A stretch of 64,000 bases of DNA from Arbacia lixula (Eukaryota; Echinodermata; Echinoidea; Arbacioida; Arbaciidae). Of this stretch, positions 50,457-61,408 are shown piece by piece. Each line of letters begins with the position of its first letter. The stretch's first letter is position 1. Made by a program: the position numbers and the translations under genes. Location: assembly GCA_963669155.1 (NCBI GenBank), contig OZ022589.1, positions 1,248,757 through 1,312,756 on the forward strand, in the 5' to 3' direction. The notes below the pieces were generated by a model, which worked only from the letters and a program-made list of their open reading frames with translations, ran no database searches and was not told the origin of the DNA.

Positions 50457-51070
50457 CTTATGAAACAGTCTCAGGAGAAAGTATGTGATAGACAACGCAT
50501 ATGCTCTGCCGTTCTACTATAAATTATTTGACTATAGTCTTAGGAGAAATAATAAAAAGCAGTCATTTATTTTTTATGAAACCCTGTCAGCAAGAGCACT
50601 GTGACAGTCGATTCACGATGATATAACGGGCAAGAACAGATGTGATAGAGACTTGCATGTCGCTTAATATCGAGACGCAACCTTTCATTCTACTACATTT
50701 TTTTTTTCTTTGTGCATGGGAGAGATCATTGAAAGCAGTCATAAATTCCCCCACTGAAACCCTTTTGGTTTGGTGCTTTGAAAGTTGATTCACGATGATA
50801 CACCAGACAAGAGTAGATACATATTCTACATGTATGATGCAATTTTATTCCTGCTGTACAAGTATGAGAAAGAACATATGCCCTCTCATTGTTCTACTCT
50901 TATACTTTTTTTTTCTATGTTCCTGGGAGAGACCATTAAAAGCGGTCATTATTTCCCCTGGTGAAACCCTTTTGGTTTAGCGGTTTCCTTCGTTCTTGTG
51001 CATGATGCCTGCGAGGGCGGTGTGCGAGTGGATTCATGATGATACACCCAACTAAAGCAGAGAGAGAGGG
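50457..51070. repeat. Degenerate tandem array, period about 176-210 bp
   Basis: The marker GAAACCC recurs at about 50579, 50755 and 50962. Each is preceded by a TTCTACT word, a T-rich run, GGGAGAGA.CATT or similar, and AAAGC.GTCAT. Each later copy carries TTCACGATGATA or TTCATGATGATA. Four units can be recognised. Confidence 0.8.
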
Positions 51071-51703
51071 GAGGAGGGGGGGGGCGATATTGCATTACTT
51101 TATGACTCTCAAATGATGACACAATGGAGGTGAAAGACGAGCGAGTTAGCCAAGACAAACAATTCTCGGTGGTTTGTGGGCTGATTCGGTACGGGTGTTG
51201 CAGTCAGATCACTTCCATGGCCTTACAACATTCACTCATTTCCTCTTTTCTTCTTCCCCATTCTCAGCTCATTCTTACTTTTTTTTTACTGACAGCTGCG
51301 TTGAATCAGAAAGTCAAGACATTTAGCGTTTTAGTTTCCTGACAAGGAGGCAGAAATTTCACTACCCAGAAGTGAGGAGATTAATGCCATTCCATCTGAT
51401 TACGGCAATTTCTAACAAATTGGGGCAACATGGAAAACCTGTGAGCATCATTGCATTGCAGTGTGATGCAATGTGATACATGAAGGCTTCATAACTGACA
51501 CCAGATTCTAAAGCATTGACGTAAGACAAACAAATGCTTTACTTGCATTAGATATCTCAGGTCTTCGGTGTTTTCTTGACCAATGTCTTTATTTGTAACA
51601 AGTCAACATAAGGTGGCATGTCCCTTTTTTACTCATCTTCCACCACCTGGTGACCTGCATCAGGTAATGAAGACCTGTCAATCAAAGCCAATCAGGTCAT
51701 TTT

Positions 51704-51733
51704 CTTGACTTGACTTGACTTGACTTGACTTGA
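51704..51733. repeat. (CTTGA)6 pentanucleotide repeat
   Basis: Six perfect CTTGA units in a row. Confidence 0.95.
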
Positions 51734-52134
51734 AGTTATGTGCTGTATTTGCTTTGTGTATTTGTACGTATTCATATTATTATTTTATATATGTTGAACT
51801 TTCATACACAAAGATCGTCGAATGATCGACCTTTGTGGACTAGCGCCAGCTTGTGGCCGGAGCTGATCACAGAATCAATGGCGGTCTCCATCAAACGGAG
51901 TTTTTCAGTTTAAGCCTTTTGATCAGGGGTATCTTTGAGTTGTCTTGCAGACAAATATTACTCCTGGGGCTTTCTTAGTCCCAGTTATTATACTGGTGAA
52001 GTGATTGAGATCGTATTATCAGTACGTTAATTGTGTCAGGCTATCAAAGCCATCTACTTTTTTTAATGTCACACAATGCATAGTCCCGTACATGTGTATA
52101 CATGTTGCTTTCAAAGACCTGATTTTTGTAAACA

Positions 52135-52201
52135 CGGTGTATAAGACGCACCCGGACTTTGGCGTGATTTTCTAGGGAAAAAACATGCGTCTTATACACC
52201 G
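52135..52201. repeat. Foldback element, GTGTATAAGACGC
   Basis: CGGTGTATAAGACGCA at the left and TGCGTCTTATACACCG at the right are perfect inverses over 16 bases with a 35-base loop. Confidence 0.85.
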
Positions 52202-52794
52202 GAAAATACAGTAGATCTGAATGAAGACCCATCTATCGAAAGCTAATCAGGCCAAGTTCCTGACTAAGTGTAGTGTAGACTCACCTCATGTAGGGATTTC
52301 ATATATAGGTTAACCCGATATTGGTGCCATTCTCAAATATCGTCACAGTCATTTTGTCGGGGTGTTTGGTGTTTTCGGTGTGGGTTGTGGGAAGCAAGGA
52401 CATGCAGGATATGATGCGATGTAGGAACGGGGAGGGATATACAGCATCACCCACATGGAGACAGATTCAACCAACTCTAAAGTTGCAAATTTTACATTTA
52501 TGTCAGGAAAAATGGTTGTGGAGGCTACTTCTCAAACCTCTTGTCCTACAATGAGCAGACTAAACCAGACTGAAAAGTTTCACAGGGGCCATTTTGTTGT
52601 CAATGATTCAGAGTGGGGTTTTTTCGCATTGCAGGGCAAATTTCCCAAGACGATGTAATATTTTGACTTTTTTTGGTGGGAGTGCCCCTCTCTCCCTGTT
52701 TCTCTCTTATATCCATGCAAGTATTGATGCCCAGTTGAAACCCATTTCTTGGTTGTATATCTGGATTTTGGCCATCTCTGAATGATTCTTCATT

Positions 52795-52877
52795 TAACTT
52801 TCTCAATCCCATAGGTTGGAACATGTATTGCATCTTACATAGGACTATGATCAGGGCTTGGTACTGAAAGGATTAAT
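52795..52877. mobile_element. Small foldback element, CTCAGTCCCATAG family, copy 3
   Basis: CTTTCTCAATCCCATAGG and TTGGTACTGAAAGGATTAA, imperfect inverses, as in the copies at 28528 and 31650. Confidence 0.6.
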
Positions 52878-54591
52878 TACAGTTGCAATACTGATCATAA
52901 TATTAATTTCCCTAATAAATTTGATGTTTATTTTCTTAAACGGTTCCATTTTGAGTTTGAAAATCTATGCATCTGAACCAAAATTCAGCTTTTTTTTTCA
53001 TACACAGCATGCTATGTTTCCATGCATTTGTGACCTACTTGTATTTAAGGGCAAGAGTACTGCTTTTAGACTTTGAGGGAAAGTAAAGGTTTTCTTCTGT
53101 ATGAGCCAACTTTAAATCTGAAATAGCTACATAACTGACCAGTTGGTCACTAAATTTATTTTTCTAAGTATTTACGGATGCACAAAAGTGCATTGTGTAG
53201 GCATGTATTGAGGAAATTAATATTTAAGCAACACTAAAATGATCTGTAGTGTGATATTTTTAGGTGAATGATCAAGGAGGTGTAAGTTTTTCCAGACGCA
53301 GGATCAAGGACATGATATCAAAATAAAATCAATGACCAACTGGTGCATGTTGTGTTTATCTTTACCGAACAAGACGATAACAAAATATTGCAAATCATTC
53401 CAACCTTGACCTTATGATAAGGTTGATTTTAAGTCAAAGAGACTGATTGCTAATCCTTTTTGAGCATCCGTGACCCTTAATTTGAGTGTAAACCCGGATA
53501 TAATGAAGTTAGTGAAATCTGACCTACCCTTTGCGGAATTTAAAATAGAAGAAAGGAAAAAATTGTCACACCCTATCATGCAACATATCTAAATGTGTAA
53601 ATGTTAATCGTGGACGATTCATTCAATATCATGTCCTGAGAAAAAAAAAATTAATGAGTATTGGCAGGCACTACTTTTCAAGTCCAGTCTCCTGAATCAA
53701 ATATATTGAACTGTGTTGTACAGTATCCCCTAGGAAATAAACAAATTTGTACAGGGGTGATTTTGTTATTTACAAGGGGCTCTTTTTTGCGTTGTGGGGA
53801 TAAAAGCAGCCTTAGCCCCCATGTAATTACTAGCATTTTGTGATATATATGTAGAATACTGGTATAAACTCCACAGGAATCAGGGAACCTCTTTCTACCT
53901 TGTTCACCCCTTGGTATGTTAATGCAGATCTGACTTTAGTACGCATCTGTCTACAGTTATTGACATCAATAAACCTTTGTCCATATATTAGTTTGCACAT
54001 TAGTCGATAAAAATACAAAATCCATTTCTGGTTGTAGTCTAGTAAGCCCTAAACAGAAACAGGATTCTTACTATGATCTACTGTCTGGTTTCACAATTAT
54101 ATCCAGAGATAAACATGTGCTATCATACGTAGTTCCTCATCGCTCTCTTTCGATGTAATTTAAAGCAAGACTTCCCTCCTCTTAAAGGTCTACGAAGGAT
54201 GCGGTAATTGGATTTCCCTTTGTTCATGAAATTGATACAAGCTTGGTTGAATAAAGTTGAACTTTACCTGAGACTGATGAATCCTATTCCAACAAACTAA
54301 ATTGTGTAAAAAGTGGATAAAGTTTGCTGCAGGATGCACCTGCCTGACATATACAATGTACATGATTAATGTGAGTTTTATTGTTTGCAGTTTACATAAG
54401 AGGGATGTGGGGTAGGATGTAAGGAGAGAAACAGGTCAAACAATAACAGGAGATACTTAAAAGGAAGTATATGATAACAGCAAAGGATAAACCAAGGGAT
54501 GAAAGTTCACATTCAACAAAATCCATTAATTAATCCTTGTAGTGAAAGGGCTTTCTGGGGTAATTTCAATTTACAAAGAAATGTTAGGCTT

Positions 54592-54757
54592 TAGGCATAC
54601 ACCCAGTAGTAAGGATAGCGTGTTCCATCCTGCAAATGAATGAAAAATAAGTCAGACAAAAATCTTGGAAACAGACAGGATTTGAACCTGTCTGACTTGT
54701 TTTTCATTCATTTACAGGATAGAGCATGCTATCCTTACTACTAGGTGTATGCCTAAA
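54592..54757. mobile_element. Long hairpin with tRNA-like B box in its loop
   Basis: The arm TTTAGGCATACACC..AGTAGTAAGGATAGC pairs with GCTATCCTTACTACT..GGTGTATGCCTAAA, and both arms continue through ATGAATGAAAAA.AAGTCAGAC. The loop holds GGATTTGAACC at 54678-54688, whose complement GGTTCAAATCC is a consensus pol III B box, inside a 5-bp stem (ACAGG/CCTGT) like a T arm. It may be a tRNA-derived SINE fragment, read on the minus strand, trapped in or part of an inverted repeat. No complete tRNA cloverleaf is seen. Confidence 0.65.
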
Positions 54758-54777
54758 CTTTTTTTGTAAATTAATTA

Positions 54778-55250
54778 ATCCTTATTTCTCAATTTGCCTT
54801 TGTTTCCTAGAAGGGCATCTATAAACCCAGAGCTTTGATCTGAGTTTGATTGTGTTTATAACCATTTATATTTTTGTTTCTATCACATATTTATACAACA
54901 CAAGACAAGGAGTTGATGAAGGTTCACAGATAAAGTCCACATTGATTGATTGATCCTTATTGAACCATTTGACTGCATTTCCTAGAAATAGCCTGATGAA
55001 GCTGTCTGTAGTAAGATAAAGCATCTACAGAACCAGAGGTTTGACGTGAGTTTTGTTGTTTGTATAGTGTTGTGTATATCACATATTTTTCTTATTTAGG
55101 AAGTTGATAAAAGGACACAGTTCATAACAGTTAAGGATGAACTAGAAGACGCATGTCCACCTTTCTTGATTAATCCTTATTTCACAATTTTGAAGGGTTT
55201 CCTGGAAATAGCACGATGAAGCTATCTGTAGTAAGATCGAGTATCTCTAG
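54778..55250. repeat. Degenerate tandem array next to the CpG island
   Basis: AATCCTTATT recurs at about 54778, 54952 and 55172. The units share TTTCCTAGAA or TTTCCTGGAA, GATGAAGCT.TCTGTAGTAAGAT (55000 and 55218), and TATATCACATATTT-like words. Spacing is about 174 and 220 bp. An older unit near 54534 seems to have received the hairpin at 54592. Confidence 0.75.
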
Positions 55251-55299
55251 CCCCCAGAGTCTCTGATCACTGAGGGCCTGATCACCAATCTCCCTCCCC

Positions 55300-55620
55300 A
55301 CTCCCGGGGGAGGACACGCTACGCTGAAAGTCTTGTTTAGTCTAAGGGAGGCTGGAGGAAGTCGCGAATTTCCACCTCCCGGCCCACGTACGTCACCCCG
55401 CGTGACGCGCTGCCGGATCGCTTGGCCAACCGAACCGGATCCTGTCGGCTCGCGGCTGACACGTCGACTTTCAGCCACCGAATATTCATTCAATCTTTCC
55501 CCCTTCCCCCCTCCCGCATATGCCGAGTACTCGTCAAGGCGTTAGATCGGAGTGAGAAGCGTTAGTGACGTGACGACCGCTGCGTATCTGTGTGTTGCCA
55601 GGCTCTGACAGGTGGACTTA
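55300..55620. promoter_or_regulatory. CpG-dense island, candidate internal promoter
   Basis: About 30 CpG dinucleotides fall within some 300 bases (for example CGTACGTCACCCCGCGTGAC near 55388 and CGGCTCGCGGCTGACACGTC near 55446), while flanking intron is AT-rich and CpG-poor. It lies 5.6 kb upstream of the exons encoding the RhoGAP half, so it could start a short, GAP-only transcript. Open frames across it on either strand look like composition effects. Promoter function is an inference only. Confidence 0.45.
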
Positions 55621-56030
55621 CTCATGGAATATGTTTGGCTATTACTTAACGGGCTATTTCTTGACCGTGTCCAAAGTCACAATACTCCAGTTGGAGTATT
55701 TAAATGTGGAGGACGGTCGTCTTGGCAATAGTGCGGGTTAAGAGTTCATCGATCTTGGCTTTAACTTCATGATACGGTTCACATTGCATTCTACTATCTC
55801 ATGTGATATAGTCAGGAGGAACATCATGTGATTACATCGTGCATCTGAAGAAACAACATGCTTCTATTTAAATGACCATATATGGGATTTACTTCTTAGC
55901 TTACCAGGCCTTGGAAACCCAATTGGATTGCTACATCTTCATACGAATGGTAATGAGAGAGTTAACGACGGTGTATGCAAACTGTTAGCAGCTTATGTGG
56001 CTTCTTAGAGTCTTATGATTGTACTTTTTG

Positions 56031-56067
<37 letters not shown>

Positions 56068-56700
56068 GTGAGTGAGAGAGTGGACGAGTCAATATCCTGT
56101 ACATCATGGCTGTATAGAGGCAACAGCATCGTCACCGTTCCAAAGTACAAGAATACTTCTCAAGCAGCTGAATCATATCAGTGATCACTTACGAGAGAGC
56201 TACTTTCGGTTCGTATACTTTGCATCTTGTTTACATATAAGGAAGGCACAACAGCGACAGGATATTTTCAAATCCCACCCTTCGGTAAGGGATGGGAACA
56301 AGGTGAACACATAATTTTTTGCGTATTTGCTATTCGTGTTCGTCATCCATGCAGTGCTTCTATCATATAAATGTGATGAGTGTTGTTTGTATAAAGGTGT
56401 GCTAATGTAGACACATGTGTTAATGCACTTTGTACCCTGTATGTGCATTACATTGTTATTATTTCTCACGTGACATTAACAGAGTTTGTTCAGCATTCCC
56501 ATAGAGGTATGGACATCATACAAACAGGACTTTGTAACAAGTTTGGGTTTAAATTGAACACAGTGCATCCACTTCACTTTGCATGCAGGAGAGAGGAATA
56601 CAACCGCTCTATTTTTTGCTTGGAAGAAAAAACATATTTATGTGTTTAAGAATATTAATGCTGATAATTACTTGTGATCCTGTGTGAAGTGTTGGGAGTA

Positions 56701-56874
56701 ATTGGAATGGGAATCTTTCCACGAGTGGAGCGTTTTATCGCGTGCATTGGTGGTTGGGAAGAAGAAGTATTCACTCATTTAGTGTCGCAGCTCGGACCTA
56801 CTTTCATTGCTTGCTGAAGCAAGAACCTTGGAAGGATACTGTGGATTTACACGCTGAAGGATATTTATATTAGG
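56701..56874 (+). other. Candidate untranslated first exon
   Basis: A stretch of more balanced composition ends at a strong donor (TTAGG|GTAAGG at 56874/56875). It holds only a short frame (ATG 56707, 37 codons to TGA), so if real it would be a 5' leader spliced to exon 12 or another exon. The evidence is the donor and the position 1.1 kb downstream of the CpG island; no homology. Confidence 0.2.
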
Positions 56875-58910
56875 GTAAGGTAGAAAGCGTTTCATTTTGT
56901 TTCAGGAGACTTTAAACGTTAACTTACTTTCTAAAATGTATACATAATGTCAGCTGCTAATAATTGAGTACATACTTTCAATTTGTAAATCATACTACGG
57001 CATATATTTTTCTAGTTCTTTACCTGGTGTCTTTATGTGATCAAAATATGAAATCAACATTATTTAAGTTAGCTCTGTAGCAAATTTGATGCAAAATAAT
57101 TTTGCATGTCTTCAGAATACAATTTTCAAACAGAATTCTTTAGAATGTAATAGTATGATGTTATTGATAAACTACTCATTTTGAATTGAGTGATAAACTA
57201 GGATATCTGTTTCCCACTTGGCTTGGGAAAATGTTGACTTAACATGATTTAAAAGGATTTGTTTCTTGTTCAAAAGTACATCATCACATTGTATGTACCT
57301 ATGTACATTATATCAATGTACAGTGTTGGCAAAGGAAATATGTAGAGAATGTTATGTACATGTATGTTGCCAGACTCAATTATACATGTACTATCCACAC
57401 ATGCAGCTTTATGAGTCTGAATCTATACATGCCAAGACTATCACCTGACTAGCCAGTCAGCAGGGGCCCTGTATATGGTCATAGCTAGTCTCCTTATTCA
57501 GACTGTTGGCAAGCTGACAGATAAATGTCTGTTTGTATTCATCTGTAAGTTGACACTGAACGATCCACCTTTGCTAAATACATGACATGGCATGTGTGTC
57601 ACTTGTTGAATGCTTGGGTCGCCCCTTAATGACGGAGCATTAGCGGAAGAAGTGGTATGTGCCCTATAAGCTGAACTTTAATGAACTATATTGACCTATA
57701 GGGAACATACCAACATATATCTACTTACAGGCTATATTACCTTAGAGCACCTATATACACCTGGAAGTGGTTTGAGGGGAGTGCTTGTGGCCTGTTGTTT
57801 GTCGCTAGAGTTTCTCTCTTACGATAAAGCAAGAAAGCCAAGTTATATGACATGTACAGCACAGTTTATTTCCGATGGGACTGAGGGGTTTAGATTTGGT
57901 GTATCCCTGTTGCAGTATTGTTATGATAATTGTATACTTGTGGCATAGAAGAGAAATTGCATTGTTTTTCTAAAGAAATTCCCCATGAATGTACAGTGTA
58001 GAGGCTGAAAAGTGACTTTGAATGGGTTTAAATAGACTTTTTAAACATTTCAAATTGATTGGTTGCAATATGTTGCATCATGGGTCTAATGACGACCTAC
58101 GGTAACATCACACTAGGGTGATCAAGGATTGCTTACATGTACATCATTCGTGTGATGAACGCTATGCCTGAAAAAAGATTCCTTAGCACAGACAATGCTG
58201 ATAGGTGTATGAAATTGTGTCATATTTGCAACAAATATATGTGGTTAAAAAAGCAATTGCTGTAGTAAACCTCTCAGGGAATCTCGTACAAACGTCGCGT
58301 GAGATATGGCAACAGTGTACAATATAATGCACATACAGAGTGCAGCGTATATTGGCACATGTATTTATATGGTATTTCCTTAATTGCCAAAAGAGTTTGC
58401 ACGTTAGTGTGTAAGCCATGTGAAACCAATACTAGCATGAGCCTAGCTTGCTGTGCCACATTATTAGGGTCTTGACTGGCCGTGGCCAAGTTGCAGAGGT
58501 TAGACCGAATTGATCTAAAAATGTTGAGTCAGGTGACTTGTTCGTGTGCCAAATTGGCTGATTGGAATAAAAAAATTCCCTTTTTACTAAGAAGAGGAGG
58601 ATGGAAAGTAACAAGTTTTGTCTATAATTTGCTCACTAGAAACAGAGACTGCGGGAATAGAATAATATATTATATTAAGTCTGAAATAGGCCAAGTATGC
58701 ATCAACTCATTCCCCTTTAAATGTTATCTGTGCGGCTCATGTGACTTGTAATGTATCATGTAAACCCAATACTGAAAGCCATCACTGTGAAACCCATACA
58801 TTATCAGTAGGTTTGCCATTGAGCTGGTGCTAATGCAGTACCAAATGAGTTTATTTCTTTTACCTGGTAACACATGAAAATCATGCACACACAGATGCAG
58901 TGTAAATCAC

Positions 58911-59120
58911 ATGATCTTTTCTGAGAAATGTGCAGAAGTTGTTCTTGGATGTGTAAACACCCCTCGCGGAGCTAATGATGCTGATGAGGTAGCCAGGAGC
59001 ATGCCTAACATATCATCATCATCGCTCATCTGTGTGTCATCGGATGCGAATGATCCCACTACTATTCAAACCATGTCCAGTGGGACCAAATACATGGAGC
59101 CACACCGATACCAATACTAG
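58911..59120 (+). other. Coding-like segment of unknown origin
   Basis: An open frame of 69 codons with mixed, fairly G/C-ending codons (RSMPNISSSSLICVSSDAND within it) ends at TAG. An AG at 58934-58935 could be an acceptor but gives phase 1, which does not fit the phase-0 end of exon 11. The last third is duplicated: CTACTATTCAAA at about 59057 recurs at 59153 with GTGGG and ACATG.AGC.ACACC following. It may be a repeat rather than an exon. Confidence 0.2.
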
Positions 59121-59796
59121 CGCCAACTTCTAGCGCTAGTAGGGTCCACCCCCCTACTATTCAAAATATGTTGAGTGGGTCGTCTTACATGAAGCAACAC
59201 CAATGCATATGATGCAATGTTTGATGTGTTGTTGATTTTAAAACCTATTGCAACGTGTATGACCAAAACAAACTAGTATTAGTAGTAGTACTATTCTTGT
59301 GCTAGCTGTACAGTGAAACGGCCCCCTCATTACATGTTGCAGCACAGTCTACTTGAGTTACCGTCTGTTCGGTAGGGCCCCATGTTATTTTGTTGTTGCA
59401 TTTGGTGGCTGCTGGCCTACATTTCTGACTAGAGACTAGAGCGAAGATCAGGGCAGATAGATGCACGGCCATCACATCATCACCTGCTAAATGCTGGACT
59501 CCATCCTGCATCCTGGAATGGTGTTTCTTTTTATGATGGCTTTCCCTCCTCCGGGATACGCTTTTCAAGGATGGAGATTAGCCCATGGATTATGAGATCA
59601 ATATTAAGATTAAGATTGTCTTCCTAGTGGTGCCTTATTGTGACCAGCGTGTTGTTTTTGTTGACAGTCTACCTTCGTGATGAACATGGTAAGCTGTTCA
59701 GGCATGTGTTGCTTTTGCTGGTGGGATGAGGATAGCAACAAATAACTGTCTTCTTCAGATGATTGGAGAGCTCATGACAGAGAGTTGTGGCACTTC

Positions 59797-59852
59797 ATGA
59801 TTGCCTATGTCACATGATTGCCTATGTCACATGATTGCCTATGTCACATGAT
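59797..59852. repeat. 17-bp tandem repeat, three copies
   Basis: ATGATTGCCTATGTCAC is repeated three times without change and followed by a partial ATGAT. Confidence 0.95.
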
Positions 59853-60902
59853 ATGGTACTTAGACCGACTGGAATAGATTGGAAGCAGTAAATTGTAACT
59901 GTCTAATTTCCCACGATATTCTAGAGATTATTCTGTGGCCTTTTGTTGCAGACAGTACACTACAATGTGTCTTGCACGTTCTTCCTCCATTCAAAAGAAA
60001 TTATCAAGGTTGTGACCTTAAATCACTGGGAGCATGTCCAAATATTCCTTTCAGTTGAATAGTAACAATGGCTTTTTGACTTTTAGTCTTTACAATTTTG
60101 AACATATTGAAGTGAATCTCAATAACTAGTTTGTCTAATGACGCCAAACGATGACAATAGCGTTCTGTTTGAATTTTCTTTTTGTTATGCGTTTCTTTTC
60201 ATTGAAGAGTCATAGTCTTTCTTGAGGTTATTCATATTTGTATCAACAAGAAACTGCACTGTATGGTATTAATAAAAACCTGACAGCACCATACATTATA
60301 GCAAAATACTCGACCCTCTCACAGTATAATTACTAGTTCCTGGTTCTGCAGGACTGATATCCAAATATTGACACACTTTCATCCCGTCTATTTCCTGTTA
60401 TTGATATTTTAACCAAATTTGTTCTTGTGTACACAAGATATTCTTGACCTCAATGTGCTGTTGAATCCACATTGATTAATTGTTTTGAGTCTGTGCCAAG
60501 TAGCTTATAATGCATGCGTTCTATAGGCCTCCAAGCCTTGAGGACCCTAATAAACATGTAGTTGGAGAGATTGTGTAAACAAGGACATCAGATATCTTGA
60601 CCTGTATGTTCTGTTTGCAGTTGAACTTTACTTGTGACAAGTTTCTAATGCACAAGCATTTAAATTAATCCAGAAGTCTGGTCCTATATGGTTGAAAAAA
60701 CATGTGTTTTTCCATTGTATCAACAATAGTGCTCCTCGTCCTCCCTCTCCTCCTTTTTCTTTTTTCTTCTTCTAATTCTCACCCCCCCCCCCCCTCCACC
60801 CCCACTAGCTTCTTCCTATATTTTGTTTCTATTATTTCCTTGTTCGTCATTTAATGTTTATTTTTCTTCCTCTTTGCTCTTCCTCACACATACAATATTT
60901 CC

Positions 60903-61190
<288 letters not shown>

Positions 61191-61245
61191 ACACCCAACT
61201 CTTATTGACATTGAATCAATCCTCTCTGTTCATTCCCATGTGCAG

Positions 61246-61408
61246 GAGAAGGAGGTGAGTTCCCTGCACCTGCTAGACAAGCCCAAGGTGGAGATCCCAG
61301 GACCCTCCCACCCAGGAAAGGCGCCCTCTCCCAGCTCGTATCGCAAGAAGTTCTTCAAGTCTGTCACCTCCCCCAGCAGCCAAGGCAAGCCCAGACCCAC
61401 GGCCAAAG
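61246..61408 (+). CDS. ARHGAP21/23-like: Exon 12: linker between PH and RhoGAP
   Basis: Phase 0 in, phase 1 out; acceptor CATGTGCAG, donor AAAG|GTAAGC. It encodes 54 residues, including EKEVSSLHLLDKPKVEIPGP and SSYRKKFFKSVTSPSSQGKP. Composition, splice phases and the Lys/Ser/Pro-rich character fit the vertebrate linker (for example SKDDTSPPKDKGTW) but I cannot align it residue by residue. It follows the (TC)n tract. Confidence 0.9.

Noticed and set aside
54595-54700. A functional tRNA gene on the minus strand
   Set aside because: Only the T-arm/B-box part is convincing; I could not build acceptor, D and anticodon arms, so I called it tRNA-like only.
55182-55493. A 103-codon minus-strand frame across the CpG island
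   Set aside because: GC-rich sequence has few stop codons; no domain and no splice support. I kept the island itself as the finding.
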